Assembly (NCBI GenBank): GCA_016794145.1
Contig: JAEUKP010000006.1
Coordinates: 62,001 to 126,000, forward strand
Direction: 5' to 3'
DNA: 64,000 bases
Source: Alphaproteobacteria bacterium
GTDB lineage: Bacteria; Pseudomonadota; Alphaproteobacteria; Micavibrionales; Micavibrionaceae
The translations under genes were made by a program, and so were the position numbers. The notes beneath the pieces are model-generated. The model made no database searches. It was given only the letters and a program-made list of their open reading frames with translations, and was not told the origin of the DNA. This document shows, in pieces, positions 56,902-64,000 of the stretch (its first letter is position 1; every line of letters starts with the position of its first letter).

Positions 56902-56930
56902 ATACTAGGCTTAATTTCCTATTTGTCAAG
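56902..56930 (-). promoter_or_regulatory. dnaK promoter
   Basis: On the minus strand CTTGACA (56924-56930), 16-base spacer, TAGTAT (56902-56907). CTTGAC and the CCTAGTAT -10 region are also compatible with a heat-shock sigma-32 promoter. The ~170-base leader holds inverted repeats ACAAAAGT/ACTTTTGT (56804-56826) and GTAGAT/ATCTAC (56878-56894). No CIRCE element is present. The gap 56733-57065 holds no gene. Confidence 0.5.
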
Positions 56931-57065
56931 GGTTTTTGCCCGAATGATGCAAAAAGGTCACGCAAATTGTATATATTTGTTTTAATTGTCTTTTTGGGCT
57001 TGATTGAAATATCAATGTCTTATAAACGGATACTAATTATACCATCCCAAATTTGGAGAAATTAA

Positions 57066-57191
57066 ATGAAAAAAGTAATCTTGTCCGCTATGCTTCTTGC
57101 TTCTACATTGGCTTTGGCTGCTTGCAGCACTGCTAATTCTTCTGACGTGAAAAGCGCAGACGCAGTATTTGAGAAAAAAGTTACAAAATAA
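57066..57191 (+). CDS. 41-aa predicted lipoprotein
   Basis: MKKVILSAMLLASTLALAAC is a lipoprotein signal peptide with lipobox LAAC, cut before Cys20. The mature peptide is only 22 residues (CSTANSSDVKSADAVFEKKV-TK). GGAGA lies 7-8 bases before the ATG and a strong terminator follows 28 bases after the stop, so a genuine monocistronic small gene is likely. Similar to entericidin-like small lipoproteins in size only. Confidence 0.8.
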   Translation: MKKVILSAMLLASTLALAACSTANSSDVKSADAVFEKKVTK

Positions 57192-57218
57192 TTTTTGTGA
57201 CTTTTTCAAAATTATTAA

Positions 57219-57249
57219 AAAGGCTGAACCAAGGTTCGGCCTTTTTTGT
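57219..57249 (+). terminator. Rho-independent terminator of the small lipoprotein gene
   Basis: Stem AAAGGCTGAACC / GGTTCGGCCTTT (one T-G pair) with a T run to 57247. It also lies 10 bases after the purK stop on the minus strand, so it may serve both. Confidence 0.85.
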
Positions 57250-57258
57250 CATCTGGAA

Positions 57259-58347
57259 TTATTTTAAAAGCGTGATATGTCCCATTTTCCGCCCTGTACG
57301 GATTTCCGGCTTGCCGTAAAGGTGGATACACGCATTGGGCTTCCCGATATATTTATCAACTAAGGCAATATCATCGCCGATTAAGTTGATCATATTTGCA
57401 TCGGAATGGCGTTTTGTCGGGCCAACAGGTAGCCCTGAAATTGTTCTGACATGATTCTCGAATTGTGATACCGCACAGGCATCAATTGTCCAGTGACCCG
57501 AATTATGGGTTCGGGGCGCGATTTCATTCGCCAGAATTTTTCCATCTTTTGTAACAAAAAGCTCTAGCGCAAGAACGCCCACGAGACCGACTTCGTCTGC
57601 CAGCTTTTTTCCCAAATTTTTTGCTTTGGTCAAGATTGTCGGGGCAAGGGGGGCGGGGGCGATTGTTTCTGAGAGAATGTGATTTTTGTGCTTATTTAAG
57701 ACAACATCATAACAGTCTGTTTTACCAAATAAATCCCGCGCAACAATAACGGATATTTCGCATTCAAATGGAACCAGGGACTCAATAATGACCTCATCTG
57801 ATTTCAGTAAAGCAAAACCTGGATCAATCTCTTCTTTTCGGGATATTTTAACTTGCCCTTTTCCGTCATATCCAAAACGCGCAGTTTTTAAGATACAAGT
57901 TGTTACTCCCCATTCTTCAAGTGTTGCATGAACTTGCTCTGCCGAGCAGGCCTTTGCCCATTTGGCTGTTGGAATGCCGATATTATTTAAAAATTGTTTT
58001 TCATGCCAACGGTGTTGTGCAATTTCTAATAAATAATCATCAGGGTAGACAGGTTTCAATCTTTTTAAATATTGAACGGTTTCCACAGGAATGTTTTCGA
58101 ATTCATAGGAAATCACATCTACTGATTTTGCGAATTCTCTAAGGGCTGCTTTATCGCTGTAATCAGCAACAATTGTTTTGGCAGAGACATAAGAGGCGGG
58201 AGAATCGGATTCGGGCGTTAAAATATGCGTCTTGATTCCAAGTCGCGCGGCAGCGAGGGCCGACATCCGGCCTAATTGGCCGCCGCCAAGAATTCCAATT
58301 GTTTGAGCGGGGCAAAATTGAGGGGGATCATTGTGTGTTTTTGTCAT
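57259..58347 (-). CDS. purK: 5-(carboxyamino)imidazole ribonucleotide synthase
   Basis: ATP-grasp enzyme of purine synthesis that carboxylates AIR. TIGILGGGQLGRMSALAA at the start, SYEFENIPVETVQYL, LKTARFGYDGKGQVKI and the C-terminal EIAPRTHNSGHWTIDAC are family motifs. 362 aa, normal. purE, usually the upstream partner, is not here; upstream is a 750-base gene-poor region. Confidence 0.95.
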   Translation of the reverse strand: MTKTHNDPPQFCPAQTIGILGGGQLGRMSALAAARLGIKTHILTPESDSPASYVSAKTIVADYSDKAALREFAKSVDVISYEFENIPVETVQYLKRLKPVYPDDYLLEIAQHRWHEKQFLNNIGIPTAKWAKACSAEQVHATLEEWGVTTCILKTARFGYDGKGQVKISRKEEIDPGFALLKSDEVIIESLVPFECEISVIVARDLFGKTDCYDVVLNKHKNHILSETIAPAPLAPTILTKAKNLGKKLADEVGLVGVLALELFVTKDGKILANEIAPRTHNSGHWTIDACAVSQFENHVRTISGLPVGPTKRHSDANMINLIGDDIALVDKYIGKPNACIHLYGKPEIRTGRKMGHITLLK

Positions 58348-58584
58348 GATGTCTTTTTAAAACGCAATTGAAATAAAGTCACGCATGTTTTTTCTAACTT
58401 TCTGGGCAATTGGGGGGGGTAAAAAAGCATGTTTATGAAAGATTGGTTTTAAAATATCTCAAGGTTAAACCGTGCTTGAAAATAGGACAGATAACATTCG
58501 CTGGGCAAAATCTATTCTTTGTTAAGAATTCACTGAGATAATCTTGTCGGTCGTCATTATCATGAGAGTATCCAATTTCGAAAC

Positions 58585-58765
58585 TAATTTAAAAAAAACA
58601 AATATAAATTATTATTTATTATAAATTATACGATAAATATATTTAATTACTGTAGTAATATTAAATTTATTTAATGAATTAATTTTAATTTAATTTAATT
58701 ACTTCTTTTGTAATTGTGATGATTAATTATTATTATTTTAAATTGTTCTGAAAATGGAATTTTTT
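58585..58765. other. Very AT-rich tract in a 750-base gene-free region
   Basis: Almost only A and T with short TTAAT/AATTTA-type runs. I see no open frame, DnaA box or clear repeat unit. The remaining bases of the gap 58348-59097 hold the small-RNA candidate (58824) and the ftsH terminator (59032); 58348-58580 shows nothing recognisable. Confidence 0.7.
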
Positions 58766-58788
58766 TGACAAAAATTGTTCGATTTATG

Positions 58789-58817
58789 TTGCAAATGATC
58801 TTTGGGTTTAGTATAAA
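58789..58817 (+). promoter_or_regulatory. Promoter of the small-RNA candidate
   Basis: TTGCAA (58789-58794), exactly 17 bases, TATAAA (58812-58817). Confidence 0.55.
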
Positions 58818-58823
58818 GATTGT

Positions 58824-58883
58824 ACACACCCTCTATTACCGCCGTTTGTCCGGAGCACCCAAAAGGTCTCCGGACCTTTTTTT
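58824..58883 (+). ncRNA. Candidate small RNA of about 60 nt
   Basis: It starts about 7 bases after a good -10 box and ends in a perfect terminator hairpin GTCCGGAG / CTCCGGAC (58848-58855 with 58868-58875) followed by C and seven T. No ribosome-binding site with start codon lies in between, and no plus-strand gene follows for 3 kb. I do not recognise the family. Confidence 0.5.
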
Positions 58884-59031
58884 CTGCGGGGTTCAGGGGC
58901 TCTCTTAGCGCATGGCTACTATGCATTTATGGCTTGCTAAATCTAAACAGAAATGATCATTTCGCCTGTTTTTCATGAGCAGAGAATATGAAGCAGCAAT
59001 AAGGCTCATAATAATTTGGCTCGGCTCTATA

Positions 59032-59064
59032 AAAAATCCTGCTGGATAACCCAGCAGGATTTTT
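59032..59064 (-). terminator. Rho-independent terminator of ftsH
   Basis: Perfect 14-bp stem AAAAATCCTGCTGG / CCAGCAGGATTTTT (59032-59045 with 59051-59064), 5-base loop. It lies 34 bases after the ftsH stop, and the minus strand continues with T-rich sequence. Confidence 0.9.
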
Positions 59065-59097
59065 GATTCTATTAGGCATGGACATGAAACCTGAGGC

Positions 59098-60960
59098 TTA
59101 AATCTCTTGTGGTGTAATGCTTGTTCCTCCACCCCTTGGAACGGATGACCGAATATCCGTACTTGGTTCATCATCATTATCGCGCAAGATTGGCTCCCCG
59201 CGTAAGAGGGCTTTGATTTCATCTCCAGATAACAATTCATACTCCAACAAAGCTTTTGCCAAAATATGGAGGTCCGCAAGTTTGTCATGTAATGTTTTTG
59301 TTGCCCTGGCATAAGCCGCATCGACAATTCGGCGAATTTCAGAATCAACAATAGATACAGTATTGTCAGACATGTTTTTGGTTTGCAATACGAAGCCTAA
59401 TTTCTCGCTCATTCCCCACTCGGTCACCATGCGGCGGGCAATATTTGTCGCCATGTGAATATCGCTGGATGCACCTGTTGTAATATTTTGGGGGCCAAAT
59501 ATAATTTCTTCGGCGATACGCCCTCCCATTGCAACAGCAAGATCGGCTTCCAGTTTGGCCTTGGACATTGATACGCGATCACCTTCTGGAAGACGCATAA
59601 CCATCCCTAACGCGCGACCACGCGGAACAATAGTTGCTTTGTGGATGGGATCTGATTCTGGCTCATTCAAAGCAACAATTGCGTGTCCAGCTTCATGGTA
59701 GGCGGTCAGCTTTTTCTCTTGGTCTGACATAACCATTGATCGACGTTCGGATCCCATCATGACCTTATCTTTCGCAGATTCAAAATCATCCATTCCGACC
59801 ACACGTTTATTTCTGCGCGCGGCAAGAAGCGCGGCTTCGTTAACAAGGTTGGCGAGGTCTGCGCCTGAGAATCCGGGGGTTCCACGGGCAATAACCATTG
59901 CATCCACGTTGGATGAGAGGGGGACTTTTTTCATGTGGACCTTTAGAATTTTTTCACGACCTTTGACATCAGGATTAGGAATGGTGACCTGACGGTCAAA
60001 ACGGCCCGGGCGAAGGAGGGCAGAGTCCAGCACATCTGGTCGGTTTGTAGCTGCCAAAATGATGACACCTTCATTGGCTTCGAAACCATCCATTTCAACC
60101 AATAGTTGGTTGAGCGTTTGTTCGCGTTCATCGTTTCCACCACCAAGCCCAGCGCCACGGTGCCGTCCGACAGCATCAATTTCGTCAATAAAGATAATAC
60201 AAGGCGCAGATTTTTTACCCTGTTCAAACATATCACGGACGCGGCTTGCACCGACACCGACAAACATTTCAACAAAATCAGAACCAGAGATCGTAAAGAA
60301 CGGCACATTTGCCTCGCCTGCAACTGCCCGAGCAATCAGTGTTTTACCTGTTCCAGGAGGGCCAACCAAAAGCGCACCTTTCGGGATTTTACCACCAAGG
60401 CGTTGAAATTTCTGAGGGTCTTTTAAGAAGTCGACAACTTCTTTTAATTCTTCTTTTGCTTCCTCAATGCCTGCGACATCTTCAAATGTTACACGACCTT
60501 GTTTTTCAGTCAGCATGCGTGCCCGTGATTTTCCGAAGCCCATGGCGCCGCCGCCCCCTTTGCCCTGCATCTGGCGCATAAAAAATATCCATACCCCAAT
60601 TAACAGGAGCATCGGAAACCATGACAAAAGAACGCCAAAAATTGAAACTTTATCGCCATCCTGGGCTTCTGCTTTAATTCTGACACCTGTCCCCTGTAAA
60701 CGGTCAACAATATTTTCGCCGCTTGGGACCATTGTATGAAATTGTCCACCTGAATTTGTATAGTGCCCTGTCAAATCTTGACCCTTGATGGTGACATCTG
60801 CAATCGTTCCGGTTTTGGCCGTCGCCATAAAATCGGAATAGGCAATCATTTCAGATTTTGTTGACTGTGTTCCTTTTGAATTGCTGTAAATATTAAATAG
60901 AAAGGTCAGGGTTAAAACAATCGCCAACCAGAATAACAAATTTTTATTCATACCTTGCAC
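59098..60960 (-). CDS. ftsH: ATP-dependent zinc metalloprotease FtsH
   Basis: Membrane-bound AAA+ protease. Two membrane helices (about 8-24 and 105-122) flank a periplasmic domain; Walker A GPPGTGKT, Walker [12 protein letters not shown], arginine-finger region, and zinc site HEAGH. About 620 aa, normal. The frame opens at a TTG (60978). A GTG at 60960 has AAGGA 7-8 bases upstream; the ATG at 60951 has only a cramped AAGG, so I use the GTG, with the ATG as the alternative. Confidence 0.95.
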   Translation of the reverse strand: MQGMNKNLLFWLAIVLTLTFLFNIYSNSKGTQSTKSEMIAYSDFMATAKTGTIADVTIKGQDLTGHYTNSGGQFHTMVPSGENIVDRLQGTGVRIKAEAQDGDKVSIFGVLLSWFPMLLLIGVWIFFMRQMQGKGGGGAMGFGKSRARMLTEKQGRVTFEDVAGIEEAKEELKEVVDFLKDPQKFQRLGGKIPKGALLVGPPGTGKTLIARAVAGEANVPFFTISGSDFVEMFVGVGASRVRDMFEQGKKSAPCIIFIDEIDAVGRHRGAGLGGGNDEREQTLNQLLVEMDGFEANEGVIILAATNRPDVLDSALLRPGRFDRQVTIPNPDVKGREKILKVHMKKVPLSSNVDAMVIARGTPGFSGADLANLVNEAALLAARRNKRVVGMDDFESAKDKVMMGSERRSMVMSDQEKKLTAYHEAGHAIVALNEPESDPIHKATIVPRGRALGMVMRLPEGDRVSMSKAKLEADLAVAMGGRIAEEIIFGPQNITTGASSDIHMATNIARRMVTEWGMSEKLGFVLQTKNMSDNTVSIVDSEIRRIVDAAYARATKTLHDKLADLHILAKALLEYELLSGDEIKALLRGEPILRDNDDEPSTDIRSSVPRGGGTSITPQEI

Positions 60961-61113
60961 GGTGACTTCCTTTTTCAAAAATAGAATGATGAAACTACCA
61001 TAAACAGTTTTTGTGATCCCGTCTATTCTCAGTATTCAGAAATAGACTATTTATCGGTATTTTAAAGGGGGATGGATGGGGATTGCTATACGCTATACAG
61101 AAAGATTTTAAAA

Positions 61114-61189
61114 TGGTGACCGCGGTGGGATTCGAACCCACGACCTACTGATTAAAAGTCAGTTGCTCTACCGGCTGAGCTACGCGGTC
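61114..61189 (-). tRNA. tRNA-Lys (anticodon TTT)
   Basis: The minus strand folds as a full cloverleaf: acceptor GACCGCG/CGCGGTC, D arm GCTC/GAGC, anticodon arm ACTGA-CTTTTAA-TCAGT with TTT, T arm GTGGG-TTCGAAT-CCCAC. Discriminator A and an encoded CCA end. 76 nt. Confidence 0.97.
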
Positions 61190-61365
61190 ATTTTAGATTC
61201 CCATCCGGTTATTCGCTTTCACGATTCTTTGAGCTTGGGGGGCTGAAAGTTGGGGTAAAATACGGAAGGACGTTGCTTTCGTCAAGTAAAGAATTGTAAT
61301 TATTTGGTATTTCAACACTTTTTTTCTAAAACTCTTATTTTTCAATAGGTTCGCAGAGGGGAGCT

Positions 61366-61863
61366 TTATGATTTAAACTTTTTCAGGAGCCGGCTCTGAA
61401 CAGCCGGCGTTACAAATTCGGCGATATCGCCGCCCAAGGATCCGATTTCTTTGATAAAGGACGAGGAGACGAATTGCCATTTATCCGCCGCCATCAAAAA
61501 GACTGTTTCAATATCGGGGGCCAGTTTGGCGTTCATGCCCGTCATCTGGAATTCGAATTCAAAATCGGACACGGCGCGTAATCCGCGGAACAGGCATGTT
61601 GCCTTCTTTTTATGGGCGTAGGAGATCAACAATTCTTCAAAAGGTTCCACCGAAATCGGGCAATGTTTGTCATGCAGATTGTCGATATCGGTTTGCACCA
61701 TTGCCAAGCGTTCTTCGATCGAGAAGAGGGGGCCTTTCCTCTGGTTATTGGCAACGGCGACAATCACATGGTCGACCAGTTTGCTGGCGCGTTTGATAAT
61801 ATGCAGGTGCCCTTTGGTAATGGGGTCAAAGGTTCCGGGGTAAATGCCAATGCGTTGTGCCAT
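61366..61863 (-). CDS. coaD: Phosphopantetheine adenylyltransferase
   Basis: Penultimate step of coenzyme A synthesis. GIYPGTFDPITKGHLHIIKRA holds the TxGH nucleotidyl-transfer motif, and CLFRGLRAVSDFEFEFQM and SSSFIKEIGSLGGD are CoaD signatures. 165 aa, normal. GC-richer than its surroundings. It is divergent from the methyltransferase gene at 61921. Confidence 0.96.
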   Translation of the reverse strand: MAQRIGIYPGTFDPITKGHLHIIKRASKLVDHVIVAVANNQRKGPLFSIEERLAMVQTDIDNLHDKHCPISVEPFEELLISYAHKKKATCLFRGLRAVSDFEFEFQMTGMNAKLAPDIETVFLMAADKWQFVSSSFIKEIGSLGGDIAEFVTPAVQSRLLKKFKS

Positions 61864-61920
61864 AAAAAATGTCTCAACTTTTCTTGTTTAAGTCGATGAC
61901 TATCTATAAAGTCATTTTTT

Positions 61921-62844
61921 ATGAAAGCAAGTCTTACACCACAGATTATCCCGTTAGTTGCCGAATCATGGGCGGATTATGCCTTGTTGGATTCGGGGCA
62001 TGGCCGCAAATTGGAACGTTATGGCAAGGTTGTTGTCGATCGGCCCGAGCCACAGGCTTTGTGGAGGCCGACGCTTCCCGAATCCGCATGGGCCAAGGCG
62101 CATGCAACCTTTACCGATAGCGGCGGCGAGGATTCCGAGACCGGAAAATGGCGCATTCATCAGGATGTGGCCGAGGCATGGCCCGTGACGTGGAACGATA
62201 TCCAGTTTATTTGCCGCCTGATGTCGTTCCGGCACATGGGGTTGTTTCCCGAACAATTAACGCATTGGCAGTGGGTGAATGAAAAGATTAAATCCGCAGG
62301 TAAATCCGCAGGGCGACCGCTCAATATATTGAATCTGTTTGCCTATACGGGGGCGGCCACTCTGGCGGCGGCACAGGCGGGGGCCCAGGCGGGGGTAACT
62401 GTCACCCATCTGGATGCATCCAAAAAAGCCATTCAATGGGGCAAAGATAATCAGGAAGCCAGCGGGCTTCAGGACAGACCAATCCGGTGGATTTGTGATG
62501 ATGCCAAAGCATTCGTGGCGCGGGAAATCCGGCGGGGACGAAAATATGACGGCATTATTCTGGATCCTCCCAAATTCGGGCGGGGGCCGGATGGCGAACG
62601 GTGGCAGATCGAAGAAGACCTGGCACCCTTCCTGACCGATTGCGCGTCCTTATTGTCGGATGATCCGTCCTTTATGATTCTGACGGCCTATGCGATGCGG
62701 TTGTCGTCGGTCACTTTGGGGGGCTTGATGGCGGATGTCACCGCCGGGAAGGGCGGATCGGTTGATTACGGCGAATTGCTGATCCGGCAAGAGACCGGCG
62801 ATCGCTTCCTCTCCACATCCCTTTATGCGCGGTGGTCGAGATAA
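61921..62844 (+). CDS. Class I SAM-dependent methyltransferase (RlmI/COG1092-like)
   Basis: 307 aa. FRHMGLFPEQLTHWQWVNEKI, then the SAM loop LNLFAYTGAATLAAAQAG, VTHLDASKKAIQWGKDN, and the motif IV ILDPPKFGRGPDGERW place it near the RlmI-type rRNA cytosine methyltransferases. The N-terminal PUA domain of RlmI is missing, which is common in alphaproteobacterial members. The exact target is not determined. GC-rich. Confidence 0.85.
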   Translation: MKASLTPQIIPLVAESWADYALLDSGHGRKLERYGKVVVDRPEPQALWRPTLPESAWAKAHATFTDSGGEDSETGKWRIHQDVAEAWPVTWNDIQFICRLMSFRHMGLFPEQLTHWQWVNEKIKSAGKSAGRPLNILNLFAYTGAATLAAAQAGAQAGVTVTHLDASKKAIQWGKDNQEASGLQDRPIRWICDDAKAFVAREIRRGRKYDGIILDPPKFGRGPDGERWQIEEDLAPFLTDCASLLSDDPSFMILTAYAMRLSSVTLGGLMADVTAGKGGSVDYGELLIRQETGDRFLSTSLYARWSR

Positions 62845-62918
62845 ACATTTGTTGACATAAGCTTGTTGTGGCGTCTATGACTTCGGGGTAATTTTTAGAA
62901 AATATTAAGGTTTTGTAT

Positions 62919-63695
62919 ATGAACAATCCTGTTTATCTGACATCTACAAAGGCTTATCCTATTGCCTATTCTGAGCAGGATGTTATGCCTCTGCTGCGCG
63001 ATCCGTTTTGTCGGGCGGTTGTTTTGCGTGATCCTGATTTTGTGTTTGATGCTAAAGAAATCCAAGCTCTTCGTCTGGAGGATTTGGCACAGAAATACTG
63101 GGAGGATGCGACTGCTCCGAGTGGACGTTTAAGGTCGGGGGAGACGACCCATACCAGCCTTTTAACGGTTGATGATATTCGTTCGGAATCAAGGGTTGCT
63201 GGAATTGTGATATCTGAAACGGCGCTTTCTCTCTTTACGGAGAGATGTAACCAAATACGTGCTCTATTCGGGCGGGTGTTTGAGGAATATACAGGGCTTA
63301 GAAATACTGTATTGCGGGGGTTTACTCTCTTTACTCCTGTGGGAGGGCGCGGAAGAGCCCCAGAGCTTCATATCGATAATACCATTCTAAGTGTTCATTG
63401 GTCTGCGGCACTTTCAACGTTCAGGGTGTGTGATGGAGATATTCCAGATGATATTTGGGATGTTTTGGATCCTGATACACGGAAAAATTATTTTCATTTC
63501 TTGGTTGATGCCCTCAAGAGACACGATCTCCAAACGGTTGAAAATGAAATCGGGGATATCATGATTACAAAGGGGCAAAAAGGTCTTGATTTGTCCTCTC
63601 GGGACGTCAGGCAGGCGGTTTGTGTTCATGCGTCCTCTGATACAATTATCCAAAATGGTCAGGCGGGATTTCTTATGACCCCTCAAATGTCGTAA
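62919..63695 (+). CDS. Protein of unknown function
   Basis: 258 aa, no signal peptide or membrane helix. ELHIDNTILSVHWSA has an HxD pattern and a later VCVHASS a possible second His, loosely recalling Fe(II)/2-oxoglutarate or DUF1826-type proteins, but the match is too weak for a call. AAGG lies 8 bases before the ATG at 62919; the preceding TTG at 62913 is less likely. It is followed after about 50 bases by the NUDIX gene. Confidence 0.6.
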   Translation: MNNPVYLTSTKAYPIAYSEQDVMPLLRDPFCRAVVLRDPDFVFDAKEIQALRLEDLAQKYWEDATAPSGRLRSGETTHTSLLTVDDIRSESRVAGIVISETALSLFTERCNQIRALFGRVFEEYTGLRNTVLRGFTLFTPVGGRGRAPELHIDNTILSVHWSAALSTFRVCDGDIPDDIWDVLDPDTRKNYFHFLVDALKRHDLQTVENEIGDIMITKGQKGLDLSSRDVRQAVCVHASSDTIIQNGQAGFLMTPQMS

Positions 63696-63744
63696 CTTTG
63701 ACTTATTGCTTTTGGGGGATAGAGTTGCCTGCGAGGACATGAAT

Positions 63745-64000
63745 ATGGATCATAAACTCATTCGGGACGTAAGTCCGACAGATAGTCAGCGTAATGTTTT
63801 TCGAAAAGAACTCGCTGATTGCATTATTTTAACCAAGAATAATACGCTGTATTTGCAGATGCGCCCAAGAAATCCGGAGGAGATCGGCAAGATAAGTCTT
63901 TTTGGTGGTCATATAGAGCAAGGCGAAACACCACTTAAAGCCGTTATGAGGGAAGTTAAAGAGGAAACAGGGGGAGAGCCTCAGGAAAAAGATTTGATTT
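63745..64000 (+). CDS. NUDIX hydrolase, cut by the window end
   Basis: The first 85 codons are visible. The NUDIX box is complete: GGHIEQGETPLKAVMREV followed by KEETGG, fitting Gx5Ex7REUxEExGU with hydrophobic residues in the U positions. GAGG lies 8 bases before the ATG at 63745; another ATG lies two codons upstream. Substrate unknown. It may be cotranscribed with the preceding gene. Confidence 0.85.
   Translation, partial: MDHKLIRDVSPTDSQRNVFRKELADCIILTKNNTLYLQMRPRNPEEIGKISLFGGHIEQGETPLKAVMREVKEETGGEPQEKDLI

Noticed and set aside
58585..58765. Replication origin at the AT-rich tract
   Set aside because: No DnaA box was found near it, and dnaA, dnaN or other origin neighbours are absent.

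Overview
The window reads as chromosome of an alphaproteobacterium with moderate to low GC. Supporting signs are the alphaproteobacterial form of PBP1A with its Cys-containing insert, a lexA gene directly after trpD-trpC, a DUF1192 protein, an RHH_4 protein, a CarD-family regulator, a 3-hydroxybutyrate dehydrogenase, and FtsZ with a long Gln/Pro-rich linker. The genus cannot be fixed from the sequence. An OspF-like effector domain, an ankyrin protein and a transglutaminase-like cysteine protease hint at a host-associated or predatory lifestyle, but that is inference.

Layout. 0-12 kb: a membrane-bound AraC regulator, thrC, PBP1A, rpmG, rpsU, a FliK-like protein, ftsZ on its own, a small conserved protein, a 3-hydroxybutyrate dehydrogenase with DUF1192, and the RNase P RNA. 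12-15 kb: a 919-aa multidomain protein whose N-terminus carries the residue pattern of phosphothreonine lyases (OspF/SpvC). 15.2-29.1 kb: the dcw cell-wall/division cluster mraZ-rsmH-ftsL-ftsI-murE-murF-mraY-murD-ftsW-murG-murC-murB, mostly with 4-base overlaps, preceded by a repeat cluster that looks like an MraZ operator. ddl, ftsQ and ftsA are not here and ftsZ lies apart on the other strand. 29-35 kb: a FliJ-like coiled coil, a CarD protein with a histone-H1-like tail, a cold-shock protein, an RHH protein, and the operon grxC-nitrilase-HerA-like ATPase. 35-39 kb: a GC-richer fatty-acid oxidation block (thiolase, FadN-like fusion, gamma carbonic anhydrase).

39-43.6 kb is the accessory stretch: a solute-binding protein, an ankyrin protein, a gene remnant, a BTLCP-like protease, a PIN/RHH toxin-antitoxin pair and a questin-oxidase-like gene. 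Two degenerate copies of the 3' end of pyrG are scattered here, which suggests repeated insertion at the end of pyrG. 43.6-54 kb is housekeeping: pyrG-secG-tpiA, a PpiD-like chaperone, trpD-trpC-lexA, nth, ogt, dapB. 53-57 kb holds dnaK, a mini J-protein and dnaJ. 57-64 kb: a 41-aa lipoprotein, purK, a 750-base gene-poor stretch with a very AT-rich tract and a likely small RNA, ftsH, tRNA-Lys, coaD, a methyltransferase, an unknown protein and a NUDIX gene cut by the window end.

The strongest candidates for undescribed biology are the OspF-like repeat protein, the pyrG-tail insertion site, the hairpin that buries the murC start site, and the H1-tailed CarD protein.
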